The notes: generated by a model from the sequence alone, not told the origin. Positions 41,205 to 50,745 are shown, counted from the stretch's first letter. The stretch: DNA of 64,000 bases from CAMLFJ01 sp035524955 (GCA_035524955.1 DATLFG010000057.1:15719-79718), one strand, 5' to 3'. Made by a program: numbers and translations.

Positions 41205-43010
41205 CTACAGCGCGACCCGATACACCTCTTCCAGCGTGGTCTCGCCGAGCAGCACCTTGGCCAGTCCATCCTCGAACATGGTCCGCATGCCGGCCTCGGT
41301 GGCGGCGGCCCGGATAACGCCGCCGTCCCGCCGCTCCATGATGAGCTGCCGCGTGTCCGCCTGCACCTCGAACAGCTCGAAGATCCCGATGCGCCCGCGG
41401 AAGCCGCTGCCCTGGCACTGGGGGCAGCCGCGGCCGCGAAAGGTGCGGACGGCCGCGAACGGATCGCTCCCCTGCCCGAGCACGCCCTGCGTCTGGAGCA
41501 TCCGGACGCTCCGCTCGAAGTCGGGACGCGCGCGCAGGGCGGTCAGCACCCCGGGCTCCGGGGCCCCGCTCTCGCGGCAGGCCACGCAGATGCGGCGCGC
41601 GAGCCGCTGCGCCATCACGAGGACGAGGGTGGAGGCGAGGAGGAACGGCTCGACCCCCATGTCGAGCAGCCGCGGGACCGCGGAGGTCGCGTCGTTGGTG
41701 TGCAGCGTGGAGAGGAAGAGCCGCCCGACCAGCGCGGCCCGCACCCCGATGGACACCGTCTCGCTGTCCCGGATCTCGCCGACCATGATCACGTCGGGGT
41801 CTTGCCGGAGCAGCGCCCGCAGCGCGCTCGCGAAGTCGAATCCGGCCGCCGCGTTCAGCGGGATCTGGGTGACCCGCGGCATCGTGTACTCGATGGGATC
41901 CTCGACCGTCGAGATGTTCACCGCGTTCTGCCGCTCGACGGACAAACGCCTCAGCATCGCGTACAGCGTGGTGGACTTGCCGGAGCCGGTCGGCCCCGTC
42001 ACCAGGATCATCCCAAACGGCCGCAGCAGGCCCTTGACCAGCACCTCGTAGTCGGCCGAGGCCAGCCCCAGGTCGTCCAGGTCCACGGAGGCCGCCTCGC
42101 GCGAGAGCACGCGCATGACCACCTTCTCGCCCCACTGGGTCGGCACCGAGGACACGCGCAGGTCGACCACGAAGCCGGAGAGATCGGCCTCGAAGCGGCC
42201 GTCCTGGGCGGTGCGGTGCTCGTCGATACGCATCGCGCTCAGGATCTTGATGCGAGCGGCCAGCGACGGGTGCGCGGCGGGGGGCAGGGTCAGCACCTCG
42301 TGCAACACGCCGTCGATCCGGTAGCGGACCAGCGTCTCGAGCTCATAGGGCTCGATGTGGATGTCCGAGGCCCGCGTCACCACCGCGTACTCGAGGATGC
42401 GGGTGACCAGGTCGGCGGTCGAGGCGTCCGCGGGAGGGGCCGGCCGCCGGGCGGCGGGGTCGGCCGGATGCCACTGGGCGCCCGGTCCCGCCGGCGCGGC
42501 CCCCGTCTTGGCGGGCGGATTGATCGCGGTGCTCGCGCGGAGCGCGGAGCGCTCGAGCATGTCGCGCAGGTTGCCCTTGTAGAGGAGCTGGGCGCGCTGG
42601 ATATTGCCCTCCGGAGCCAGGTACGGCACGATCTCGCACCTGGTCATCTGAGCCATCTCGCGGATGATCAGCTTGTCGCGTGGATTGGCCATCGCCACCT
42701 TCAGCGTCTGGTCCTGGCGCTGGAAGGGCACCACCGCGTGGCTCCGCGCGTACTCCTCGCGGACGGCCTGCAGCGCGTCGAGCTGTACATCCCCGACCTT
42801 CAGCTCGATGAAACCCACCTCCCACGCCTGGGCGAGCTGGGCGAGCAGGAAGGCGAGCGGGATGCGGCCCCGCTCGGCGAGCGCGCGCTCGAGCGGGATC
42901 TTCAGCCGCGCCGCCATCTGCTGCGCCTTCTCGAACTCGGGCGCGTCCACCAGCTCGAGCTGCTGGACGATCAGGGTCCTGAGCTCCTCGTCGGAGACGA
43001 TACCCGCCAT
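41205..43010 (-). CDS. GspE/PilB family type II/IV secretion ATPase
   Basis: A 601-aa assembly ATPase. The N-terminal about 150 residues resemble a MshEN-type domain, then the N2 domain (ASDIHIEPYELETLVRYRID), Walker A GPTGSGKST (339-347), Asp box, Walker B PDVIMVGEIRD (405-415), His box, and zinc tetracysteine C475/C478/C529/C532. MshEN domains often bind c-di-GMP in this family, which I cannot confirm here. Its ATG overlaps the stop of the upstream response regulator (TGATG). Confidence 0.93.
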   Translation of the reverse strand: MAGIVSDEELRTLIVQQLELVDAPEFEKAQQMAARLKIPLERALAERGRIPLAFLLAQLAQAWEVGFIELKVGDVQLDALQAVREEYARSHAVVPFQRQDQTLKVAMANPRDKLIIREMAQMTRCEIVPYLAPEGNIQRAQLLYKGNLRDMLERSALRASTAINPPAKTGAAPAGPGAQWHPADPAARRPAPPADASTADLVTRILEYAVVTRASDIHIEPYELETLVRYRIDGVLHEVLTLPPAAHPSLAARIKILSAMRIDEHRTAQDGRFEADLSGFVVDLRVSSVPTQWGEKVVMRVLSREAASVDLDDLGLASADYEVLVKGLLRPFGMILVTGPTGSGKSTTLYAMLRRLSVERQNAVNISTVEDPIEYTMPRVTQIPLNAAAGFDFASALRALLRQDPDVIMVGEIRDSETVSIGVRAALVGRLFLSTLHTNDATSAVPRLLDMGVEPFLLASTLVLVMAQRLARRICVACRESGAPEPGVLTALRARPDFERSVRMLQTQGVLGQGSDPFAAVRTFRGRGCPQCQGSGFRGRIGIFELFEVQADTRQLIMERRDGGVIRAAATEAGMRTMFEDGLAKVLLGETTLEEVYRVAL

Positions 43011-43396
43011 CAGCCGGTCCCTCCCAGCGTCTCGCCGACCCGCTTGACCAGATCCTGCAGCGAGAGGTTGGCCTTCACGAAGTAGCCGGCCGCGCCCGCC
43101 TCCATCGCCTGCTTGACGTCGCTATCCTGCCCGAGGTTGCTCAGGATGATGATCGGGATGGTCGCGGTCGCGGTGTCCGCCTTGAGCGCGCGCAGCACCT
43201 CGAAGCCCTGCAGCTTGGGCATGATCAGATCGAGCAGGATCAGGTCCGGCGCTTCGGTCCGCGCCATCCGAAGCGCTTCGTCCCCGTCGACCGCCGCCAG
43301 CACCGAGAAGCCCTGGCGCTTGAGCGCGGTCTCTGCCGCCTTGCGAAGGAACCGATCGTCTTCCGCCAGCAGGATCCGCCGGGTCGGCTCACCCAT
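43010..43396 (-). CDS. Response regulator, single receiver domain
   Basis: A 128-aa CheY-like receiver: DD at 13-14, phosphoacceptor D56 (LILLDLIMP), and the late conserved Lys in GYFVKANLS. No output domain. 2 nt after the other regulator gene and overlapping the GspE-type gene by 1 nt. Confidence 0.92.
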   Translation of the reverse strand: MGEPTRRILLAEDDRFLRKAAETALKRQGFSVLAAVDGDEALRMARTEAPDLILLDLIMPKLQGFEVLRALKADTATATIPIIILSNLGQDSDVKQAMEAGAAGYFVKANLSLQDLVKRVGETLGGTG

Positions 43397-43398
43397 GG

Positions 43399-43773
43399 TC
43401 AGGCCTCCAGGAGACGCGCAACCATGTCGCCCAGCTCCTGCAGCGACAGGTCCGCCTTGACGAAGTATCCGGACACTCCGAGGGTCTTGATCTCCTCGAC
43501 GTCCTGTTCGCGCGACGAATTGGAAAGGATCAGCACGCGGATCTCCCTCGTGGCCTCCTCGGCCCTCAGCGCTTTCAGGACCTCGATGCCCGTCATCTTC
43601 GGCATGAGGAGGTCGAGCAGGATGAGGTCGGGCGGCTCCGCTCGCACCTGTCGGAGCGCCTCCTCGCCGTCGGCCGCGGTGGTGACCACGAAGCCGCGCT
43701 GGCGGAGGCTGACCTCGCAGGCCCGGCGCAGGAAGCGATCGTCCTCCACCAGAAGGATGCGCCGCGCGGTCAT
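43399..43773 (-). CDS. Response regulator, single receiver domain
   Basis: A 124-aa receiver with D54 (LILLDLLMP) and GYFVKADLS. Closely similar to the neighbouring regulator, suggesting tandem duplication. Its ATG overlaps the histidine kinase stop (ATGA), so kinase and regulators are coupled. Confidence 0.92.
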   Translation of the reverse strand: MTARRILLVEDDRFLRRACEVSLRQRGFVVTTAADGEEALRQVRAEPPDLILLDLLMPKMTGIEVLKALRAEEATREIRVLILSNSSREQDVEEIKTLGVSGYFVKADLSLQELGDMVARLLEA

Positions 43774-46700
43774 CTCGCCGGCTCCGCCCGCGGGAGCGTG
43801 AAGAGGAAGGTCGCCCCCGCCCCTTCCTCGGACTCGCACCAGACCCGACCGCCGAGCTGCTCCATGATCAAGCGCACCAGATACAGGCCGAGCCCGGTGC
43901 CTTCGGTCTCCATCGTCACCACGTTGTCGGCGCGGTAGAACTTCTCGAACAACCTCGGCTGCGACGACGCCGGCACTCCGATCCCGCTGTCGCGGATCGA
44001 CCAGCGGAGGGCCGGCCCATCCGGCTCGAGCCGGATCGCGATGGTGCCCGCCTCCGGCGTGTACTTGATCGCGTTCGAGACGAGGTTCACCACCACCTGG
44101 CGAAGGAGCTGGGGATCCGCCAGCACGCGCGGGGCGTCCGCATCGCCGGCCAGCGACACCTGATGCCCCTTGGCCTGAACCAGGCCCGCCGTCTCCGCGA
44201 GCACGCCCCGGGTGAGCTCCCCCAGGTCGGTCGGCGCCGCGGTCATCGTGAGCTTTCCTCGCTCGAGCCGCGAGATGTCGAGGAGATCGTTCACGAGCTG
44301 GATCAGCCGCTGCGCGGCCTCCCGCGCATCCTGCACGTAGGAGGCCGCGTCGGCGGGGACGTCCGGATCCTGGGCGGCCAGCTCCAGCATCCACCGGATC
44401 CCGGCCAGCGGCGTGCGGAGCTGGTGCGTCACAAACGAGACAAAATCGGACTTCATCCGACTCACCTCTCGCTCCTGCGTCACATCGTGAAAGGTGAGGG
44501 TAAAACCGCACGTGGCGCCGGCGCTGTCCTTGGTGGGCTGGGACACCCACTGGAGGGTGCGGCGCGGCGCACCCAGCTCGAGGTCTCCCGCGCCACCGTG
44601 CTCGGGATCGTCCACGAGCGATCGCAAGGTCGCGAACATCCGCTGGTAGTCGGCGCCCTCGATCCGGTGCCCGGCCAGCAGCTCGGTGAGCTCGGCGCCG
44701 ACCAGGTCGGCCGCGTCGAGGCCCAGCATGTCGCCCGCGCGCCGGTTGGCGGTCTCGACCCGGCCGTCCCGCCCGACCAGCAACATCCCGTCGGAGGTGG
44801 AGTCGAAGATCTGGGCGAGGCGGGTCTGCTGGAGCCTGACCTCCTCGTAGTGGCGGGCGTTGTCCATCGCGATCCCCACGTGGGCGGCCAGGGCCGCAAG
44901 CAGCTGCGCCTCCTTGTCGGAGAACTCGTGTGGCTCGAAGAAATAGGCCATCAGCACCCCGAGCCCCTCGTCCCGGACCACGATCGGAACCGCGAGATAG
45001 GCTCGGGGCCCAAGCTCGAAGACTTGCCCCGTCGCCGGGGCGTAGCGCAGCGACGGATCGGCGAGACGGTCGGTGGTGCTCACGGGCCGGCGCTCCTGGA
45101 AGGCGCGCCCCGCCACGCCCTCGCCGAACTTCAGCACGAGATCCCGCGTGTGCCCGGCCGTGAGATGCAGGCCGTGCCGGAAGGCCAGACCCCCGCGGGA
45201 CTCGTCGGGCACGAAGACGCCGGATGCGTCACAGCCAAGCAGGTCGACGGTCTTGGTGACGATCTGATGCAGCACCGAGTCCACGTCGAGGGTGGCGGTC
45301 AGATGCGTGGTGACCTCGTACAGCTTGGTCACCTCCTGCTCACGCGCCCGGCTCTGCGCGTAGAGGCGGGCCTTGTGAATGACCACGGAGGCGTGATCGC
45401 CGAGGGCGGTCAGGAGCGAGACGTCCTCCGGGCTGAACCGGCGGCGATTCTTGCTGAAGACGAGCAGGCAGCCGATGGTCCGCCCGCTGATCTGCAGCGG
45501 CACCCCCAGGAAGCCCTGGAAGCCCTCCGCGATCGCGCCCGCCTTGTGAGCGGGATCGTAGCGGGTGTCCTGCTGGAGATCCTCGATCATCACCGGCCGG
45601 CCGGTCGCGACCACCTCCCCGCTCAGGCTCTCCCCCACCCGGATGCGCGGGCGGGCCATGATCCGCGCGGCGGAGCGGGTGCGCGCGCCTACCACGAGGT
45701 GCCCGCCCTCCAGGAGGCGGATGCCCGCGGCCTCCACCCCCAGCAGCCCGGTTGTCTCGTCGACCAGGAGCGAGAGGACCTGCTCGGTATCCTCGGCGGC
45801 GGCGAGACGGCGGGAGATCTCGTAGAGGGCGTCGAGCTGGCGCCGCTCCCGCTCGGCTTGATCGAACAGGCGGGCGTGGCGCAGCACCACCGTGACCTGC
45901 GAGGCGACGTGCTCCACGAGCGCCAGCTCGCGCTCGGTCAGCACCTTCCGCTTGGTCCACCAGACCAGGTAGAAGGTGCCGGCCACCTCGTCATCGAGCA
46001 GCAAGGGGAGCACCAGCCCGGACTGGTGTCGAAACAGCTTGAAGAGCTGGTAGCTGAAGCGCGGATCGGACGGCACGTCGTCGGTGAAGACCGGGCGCCG
46101 CGCCGACCAGACCTCCGCCTCGATGCCCTGCGCGCCGATTGGGAGCGGGAAGGCGAGGAACGTCGCGAGCATGTCCTTCGGGACGCGGTACCCCGCGCTG
46201 GGAACCAGGCGCCCACCCGCCGGGTCCAGGAGGTACGCGGCGCCGGTGTCGGCCCCGACGAGGCGGGTCAGCTCCCGGCAGATCCGGCGCAGCGCCTCCT
46301 GCACGTCGAGGGTGGTGCTGGCGGTGTGCGCGATGGCCAGGACGGCCTCGGTCTCACGGAGCCGGACCTCCATCTCGGCATGCAGCCGGGCATTCTCGCG
46401 AAGGAGCCGGCGCCGCTCCCAGATCCGGCGCACGATCGCCTCGAGCCGGCTTGGATCGACCGGCTTGAGGATGTAACCGGCGGTCCCGCCTTCCACCGCC
46501 TTGATCGCGGCGTCGACGCTGGTTTCTCCGGTCACGCAGACGATGTCCGGGGGCGACGCGAGCTTCTGCACCTCCTCCATCACCCGGTTGCCGTCCATGT
46601 CCGGGAGCTTGAGATCGAGCAGGAGCAACCCGACGTGCCCTTCCCGCAGGATCGCCAGCCCGTCGGCTCCCGTGTGCGCGGTCACCGCCGGATAGCCGCG

Positions 46701-46775
46701 CCCCTCGAGGAACTCGGCCAGGAAAGCCGCGACCTCGTGATCGTCGTCCAGGACCAGAACTCGTTCGGGAGCCAT
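43770..46775 (-). CDS. Sensor histidine kinase with N-terminal receiver, GAF x3, PAS
   Basis: A 1001-aa cytosolic hybrid kinase with no membrane segment. An N-terminal receiver (1-115, D54), a coiled linker, GAF-like domains at about 155-300, 325-470 and 492-640, PAS at 650-770, a HisKA domain with H784 (VTHQLRTPL), and HATPase with NLVSNAIKYTPEAG, DSGIGVP and GTGLGLYL. The N-terminal receiver means it may itself be a phosphorylation target. It heads the operon that ends in the GspE-type ATPase. Confidence 0.93.
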   Translation of the reverse strand: MAPERVLVLDDDHEVAAFLAEFLEGRGYPAVTAHTGADGLAILREGHVGLLLLDLKLPDMDGNRVMEEVQKLASPPDIVCVTGETSVDAAIKAVEGGTAGYILKPVDPSRLEAIVRRIWERRRLLRENARLHAEMEVRLRETEAVLAIAHTASTTLDVQEALRRICRELTRLVGADTGAAYLLDPAGGRLVPSAGYRVPKDMLATFLAFPLPIGAQGIEAEVWSARRPVFTDDVPSDPRFSYQLFKLFRHQSGLVLPLLLDDEVAGTFYLVWWTKRKVLTERELALVEHVASQVTVVLRHARLFDQAERERRQLDALYEISRRLAAAEDTEQVLSLLVDETTGLLGVEAAGIRLLEGGHLVVGARTRSAARIMARPRIRVGESLSGEVVATGRPVMIEDLQQDTRYDPAHKAGAIAEGFQGFLGVPLQISGRTIGCLLVFSKNRRRFSPEDVSLLTALGDHASVVIHKARLYAQSRAREQEVTKLYEVTTHLTATLDVDSVLHQIVTKTVDLLGCDASGVFVPDESRGGLAFRHGLHLTAGHTRDLVLKFGEGVAGRAFQERRPVSTTDRLADPSLRYAPATGQVFELGPRAYLAVPIVVRDEGLGVLMAYFFEPHEFSDKEAQLLAALAAHVGIAMDNARHYEEVRLQQTRLAQIFDSTSDGMLLVGRDGRVETANRRAGDMLGLDAADLVGAELTELLAGHRIEGADYQRMFATLRSLVDDPEHGGAGDLELGAPRRTLQWVSQPTKDSAGATCGFTLTFHDVTQEREVSRMKSDFVSFVTHQLRTPLAGIRWMLELAAQDPDVPADAASYVQDAREAAQRLIQLVNDLLDISRLERGKLTMTAAPTDLGELTRGVLAETAGLVQAKGHQVSLAGDADAPRVLADPQLLRQVVVNLVSNAIKYTPEAGTIAIRLEPDGPALRWSIRDSGIGVPASSQPRLFEKFYRADNVVTMETEGTGLGLYLVRLIMEQLGGRVWCESEEGAGATFLFTLPRAEPAR

Positions 46776-46849
46776 CGGCTGGTCTCTCTACGTTAGTCCC
46801 TATGCCTTTCCGGGGCCGTGCCTTATGAGACGCCTTGCATTCCGGCTGG

Positions 46850-48016
46850 TTACGGGCCGACCGCGACCCGGGCCACGAAGTCGCGGCGCAGCGTGAGGCC
46901 GAGCCCGGGGCCGGCGGGCGCCAGCACGTGGCCGTCCTCGAGCTCCACCCGCTCCTCCACGAGATCGTTCAGCAGTGGATTGTGGCCACGGGAGAACTCG
47001 AGCAGGTTCACGCACGGCGTGGACACCGCCAGGTGCAGGCCCGCCGCGAAGAGGATGGCCGAGCCCCAGAGATGCGGCGCCACCGTGAGGTCGTGGGCGG
47101 CGGCGAGCGCCGCGATGCGCTGGGTCTCGGTGATGCCGCCCGCGATGGCCACGTCGGGCTGGCACACGTCCACCGCGCGGGCCGCGATCATGTCGCGGAA
47201 GGCGAAGCGCGTCTGCTCGCTCTCCCCCGCCGCGATCGGGATGTCGGTGGCGGCGCGCACCTCCGCCTGGCCCGCGAGATTCTCGGAGGACACCGGCTCC
47301 TCGAGCCAGGCGAGGTCGCAGTCCTCGACCTTGCGCGCAAAGCGCATCGCGTCGCGCACGCTCCAGGTGCCGTGCGCGTCCACCATGATGCCCACGTCGG
47401 GCCCGAGCGTCTCGCGCACCTCGCGCACGCGCGCCGCCGAATCGTCCACGCTCCGGTCCTGGAGCCCCACCCGCAGCTTCACCGCGCGGTGCCCGCGCTC
47501 CACGTACCGGGTCATCTGCTTGCCGATCGCGCCCACCGGCGCCCAGCCCCCGCTCGCGTAGGCCGGGATGCGGTCGCGGTACCGCCCGCCCAGGAGCCGC
47601 CACACCGGCTCGCCGACCGAGCGCCCGAGGAGATCCCAGCACGCGATGTCGATGCCGCTGATCGCGCTGAGCGCCAGCCCGCGCCGGCCGATGGTGGGGA
47701 AGGTCCGCCCCTCGCGCGCGGCGTAGCGGGCGCGCGAGCCGTTGTAGAGAAGCTCCCAGATCCCGGTGACATCGCGCGGGTCGCGCCCCACCAGGGCGGG
47801 CCCCATCTCCTCGCGGATGAGCGTGACCATCGCCGCGTAGTTGCCCAGATTGCCCACCGCGGCCTTGGCCTCGCCGAGCCCCACCAGGCCGGTGTCGGTC
47901 TCGATCTCGACCAGGCACATGTTGAAGGTGTCGTTGCGGCCGAAGTCGCTGACGTGGGCGTGCTCGGCGGGAATCGGGGCGCGGAGCCAGGTGGCGCGAA
48001 CGGTGGTGATCTTCAT
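46850..48016 (-). CDS. Mandelate racemase/muconate lactonizing enzyme family protein
   Basis: A 388-aa enolase-superfamily enzyme. Barrel ligands: D (MVDAHGTW), E (LEEPV) and E (GESEQ); the second-strand AVKLRVG carries the base Lys, and PHLWGS supplies the His. This His/Lys pattern fits the sugar-acid dehydratase or racemase branch. Probably single gene; MurB lies upstream by 30 bp. Confidence 0.9.
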   Translation of the reverse strand: MKITTVRATWLRAPIPAEHAHVSDFGRNDTFNMCLVEIETDTGLVGLGEAKAAVGNLGNYAAMVTLIREEMGPALVGRDPRDVTGIWELLYNGSRARYAAREGRTFPTIGRRGLALSAISGIDIACWDLLGRSVGEPVWRLLGGRYRDRIPAYASGGWAPVGAIGKQMTRYVERGHRAVKLRVGLQDRSVDDSAARVREVRETLGPDVGIMVDAHGTWSVRDAMRFARKVEDCDLAWLEEPVSSENLAGQAEVRAATDIPIAAGESEQTRFAFRDMIAARAVDVCQPDVAIAGGITETQRIAALAAAHDLTVAPHLWGSAILFAAGLHLAVSTPCVNLLEFSRGHNPLLNDLVEERVELEDGHVLAPAGPGLGLTLRRDFVARVAVGP

Positions 48017-48046
48017 GGACGCTCCTTCGGTGGAGGTGACGGCGCG

Positions 48047-49108
48047 TCAGTCGAGGCCCAGCGTACCCCAGAAGATGGGCTCGGGGTGCAGGCGCACGCC
48101 GAAGCGCTGCTCGACCGACGCCCGCACGCGCCGGGCGAAGGCGGCGACGTCGCGGGCGCGGGCGCCGTCGTGGCAGACGATGGCCAGGGTGTGGCGCGTG
48201 GAGAGGCCCACCGGCCCGTCGGCCTGGCCGCGCGTGAAGCCGGCACGCTCGATGAGCCAGGCCGCCGAGAGCTTCACGCGCCCGTCCGGATGCGGCCAGC
48301 GCGGCATGGCGAGGCCCGCCGCGCGCGCGTCGATGGCGGCGAGCGCGCCCGCGTCCACGATGGGATTCAGGAAGAAGGAGCCGCAGCTCCGCGCGTTCGG
48401 ATCGCCCGGGTCGAGCACCATGGACTTGGAGCGGCGCACCCGGATCACGGTCTCGCGCACCTCGGCGAGCGCAGGCGACGCGGTCCCGATCTCCCGCGCG
48501 ATGTCGGCGTAGCCGAGATGGGGCGCGCCGCCGGGAACGAGCCGGTAGGTGACGGCGAGGACGACGTAGCGGCCGGGGGCGCGGCTCTTGAAGAGGCTGT
48601 CGCGGTAGCCGAAGCCGCACTCGGCCGGTGCGAGCGTCACGACGCGACCGCTCTCGCGGTCGAGCGCCCGCACCGCGGCGAGCGTGTCGCTCACCTCCTG
48701 GCCGTAGGCGCCCACGTTCTGGATCGGGGTGGCCCCTACCAGGCCGGGAATGCCGCTCAGGCACTCGAGGCCGGCCCAGCCGCGCTCCACCGTGTAGCGC
48801 ACGAAGTCGTCCCATGGCTCGCCCGCCGCCGCCGTCACTTCCACCGCGCCCGGGACGTCGCGCGCGGCCACGCCGCGCAGGCCGATCCTGAGGACGAGGC
48901 CGTCGACGCCCTCGTCGGCGATGACCACGTTGGAGCCGCCGCCGAGCACGCGCACCGGGAGCGCGCGCGAGGTCGCCCACTGGGCGGCCTCGAGCACGGT
49001 GGCCTCGTCCCGGGCCTCGAGGAAGAAGCGGGCGGCGCCGCCGACGCGGAGGGTGCAGTGGGGCGCGAGCGGAGCATGCTCGACCGGGGAGATCATGGGC
49101 GGCACCAT
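48047..49108 (-). CDS. murB: UDP-N-acetylenolpyruvoylglucosamine reductase (MurB)
   Basis: A 353-aa FAD enzyme for the second step of UDP-N-acetylmuramic acid synthesis. LGGGSNVVIADEG is the FAD loop, GIPGLVGATPIQNVGAYGQE, FGYRDSLFK (type I MurB), and the proton-donor Ser in SCGSFFLNP. Not in a division cluster here. ATG 49108 or 49096 are both possible. Confidence 0.95.
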   Translation of the reverse strand: MVPPMISPVEHAPLAPHCTLRVGGAARFFLEARDEATVLEAAQWATSRALPVRVLGGGSNVVIADEGVDGLVLRIGLRGVAARDVPGAVEVTAAAGEPWDDFVRYTVERGWAGLECLSGIPGLVGATPIQNVGAYGQEVSDTLAAVRALDRESGRVVTLAPAECGFGYRDSLFKSRAPGRYVVLAVTYRLVPGGAPHLGYADIAREIGTASPALAEVRETVIRVRRSKSMVLDPGDPNARSCGSFFLNPIVDAGALAAIDARAAGLAMPRWPHPDGRVKLSAAWLIERAGFTRGQADGPVGLSTRHTLAIVCHDGARARDVAAFARRVRASVEQRFGVRLHPEPIFWGTLGLD

Positions 49109-49132
49109 CTTACCGCGGAGCCGGAAAGGGAA

Positions 49133-49654
49133 TCAGCGAGTGAGGAGCCAGCCGAGGGTGCCCGCGGCCAGTATCGCGAGCACCGGCGGCACGCGGTCCG
49201 AGATCACCGCGAGGGCGGTGAGCACCGCGAGCGCCAGGGTCGGCGCGTCGTGGATCGCGGTGCGCGCCAGCGTGTACACCCCGCCCGCCATCAGCCCGAC
49301 GCCGACGGGAATCAGGGCGCGCTCGGCGGTGGCGGCCCAGCGCCGGGTGCGCCACTGCTGCCAGTGGTGCGAGACCACCATCGCGAGCACGGAGGTGGGC
49401 AGGAACATCGCGAGCCCGGCGAGGAGGCCCCCGAGCACGCCGTGGGCGCGGTAGCCGACGAAGACCGCGATGAGCATGTTCGGGCCCGGCGTGAGCTGCG
49501 AGAGCGTGTAGCCGTCCACGAACTCGCGCGCGGTGAGCCAGCCGTGGATGGCCACCGACTGCCGCTCCATCTCCGGGATCACCCCGAGGCCGCCGCCCAC
49601 ACAGAGCAGGCTCAGCCAGAGAAATGTCCAGGTGAGCAGCGCCAGCTCCGCCAT
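49133..49654 (-). CDS. Chromate transporter, half-size subunit
   Basis: A 173-aa half of the CHR family (ChrA): IPEMERQSVAIHGWLTAREF, QLTPGPNMLIAVFVGYRAHG. Together with its overlapping neighbour it forms a two-gene (short-chain) version of the usual fused transporter. TGATG overlap with the upstream half. Confidence 0.92.
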   Translation of the reverse strand: MAELALLTWTFLWLSLLCVGGGLGVIPEMERQSVAIHGWLTAREFVDGYTLSQLTPGPNMLIAVFVGYRAHGVLGGLLAGLAMFLPTSVLAMVVSHHWQQWRTRRWAATAERALIPVGVGLMAGGVYTLARTAIHDAPTLALAVLTALAVISDRVPPVLAILAAGTLGWLLTR

Positions 49655-50235
49655 CAGCAGGTCCCCTCCGGGTTGCCGCGCTCGGCACGCGGGGCCGGCG
49701 GGGCGGGCGCGGCCCGGTGCAGCGCCAGGCTCACCGCCGCCATCACGAGCACGACGCCCACGGTGGGCAGGCGCAGCGGGCCCACCGCCAGGAAGGTGAT
49801 CGCGGCCACCAGGATCCCGCGCCCGCCGCGGAGCGAGGCGCGCACGATGCGCAGCGTGGTCACCAGCACGAGCCCGACCACCGCCGCGCTGAGGCTCTGC
49901 ATCAGCAGCGTGGCGGAGCCGCCGAAGGCACCGTGCAGGTAGAGTCGGGCCGCGCCCACCAGGATCAGGGCTCCCGGCAGCACGATGGCGAGCAGGCCCC
50001 AGACGCCGCCCGGGATGCCCGCCAGCCGGTAGCCGAGCGCGACCGCGAGATTGCTGAAGTTGGGTCCCGGCAGCACCTGGCTCACCGTGAAGTCCTGCAC
50101 GAACTCGTCGTGACGGATCCAGGCGCGGCGGCGCACCAGCGCGTCGTGGAAGTAGGCGCTGCGGCCGCCACCGAGGCTCGAGAGGCCGGTCCAGACGAAG
50201 ACCGCGATCAGCCGAAGGAGGGAGACGCGCCTCAC
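49654..50235 (-). CDS. Chromate transporter, half-size subunit
   Basis: A 193-aa CHR half: LIAVFVWTGLSSLGGGRSAY, FTVSQVLPGPNFSNLAVALGYR. The two halves are distinct in sequence, so they likely pair as a heterodimer. The substrate of non-ChrA CHR proteins is often unclear. Confidence 0.92.
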   Translation of the reverse strand: MRRVSLLRLIAVFVWTGLSSLGGGRSAYFHDALVRRRAWIRHDEFVQDFTVSQVLPGPNFSNLAVALGYRLAGIPGGVWGLLAIVLPGALILVGAARLYLHGAFGGSATLLMQSLSAAVVGLVLVTTLRIVRASLRGGRGILVAAITFLAVGPLRLPTVGVVLVMAAVSLALHRAAPAPPAPRAERGNPEGTC

Positions 50236-50298
50236 GAGGCCCGCCTCATTCGACGGGCTCGAGCGAGCGCGGGAGCGACATGGCCCTGGAGTGTAGCA

Positions 50299-50329
50299 CC
50301 CTCTCCCCCCGTGCTCCGGGGGGAGAGGG
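50299..50329. terminator. Hairpin, likely terminator; divergent family A copy 6
   Basis: Perfect 13-bp arms CCCTCTCCCCCCG (50299-50311) and CGGGGGGAGAGGG (50317-50329) with a 5-nt loop. It lies downstream of the exported Pro-rich gene (minus strand) and upstream of the chromate genes. Arms and core match the A-family hairpins, without the flanking CCCTCACCCT. Confidence 0.7.
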
Positions 50330-50358
50330 CTTGGAGCGGAAGTCCGTCCGTAAGGCGA

Positions 50359-50745
50359 TCAGCGACGCCAGTCGCGGCGATGCTGCGGCCCGCTGTAGCA
50401 CCAGCCCTTCCGCGCATGGCCGGGCGGGCAGAACGCGGGTCGCGGGTGCACCACCACGTGGCGCGGCGCCGGCGCGTACACCGGATGCGGCCGCACGATC
50501 ACCCGCGGTGCCGGCGCGTACACGCGAGGCGGAGGGGGTGGCGCGTAGTAGACCGGCGGCGGCGCGTAGACGACCGGCGGCGTGGCCACCACCGGCCCGC
50601 GATGGAAGATGCCGACGCCACCCAGGATCTGATTGAAGACCGCGAACGCGCCCAGCCCCAGCGCCGCGTCCGTCGACGCGCCCGCAAAGGCCAGGCCGGG
50701 CATCAAGACCGCGGCTGCAAGAACCAGTGCGATCAGCTTTTTCAT
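50359..50745 (-). CDS. Small exported Pro/Tyr/Val-rich protein
   Basis: A 128-aa protein with a signal peptide (KKLIALVLAAAVLMPGLAFA) and low-complexity YAPPP/VYAP/HPVYAP repeats, then a Cys pair near the C-terminus (FCPPGHARKGWCYSG). The AAGGAG site lies before ATG 50745. Similar small outer-envelope proteins are common but uncharacterised. Confidence 0.75.
   Translation of the reverse strand: MKKLIALVLAAAVLMPGLAFAGASTDAALGLGAFAVFNQILGGVGIFHRGPVVATPPVVYAPPPVYYAPPPPPRVYAPAPRVIVRPHPVYAPAPRHVVVHPRPAFCPPGHARKGWCYSGPQHRRDWRR

Noticed and set aside
44163..46796. Open frame of 877 codons opposite the histidine kinase
   Set aside because: Antisense shadow; no recognisable domain, while the minus strand encodes a full kinase.
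46835..49942. Open frame of 1035 codons on the plus strand
   Set aside because: It is antisense to murB and the enolase-superfamily gene, with His/Arg/Gly-rich low-complexity content typical of shadow frames in GC-rich DNA.
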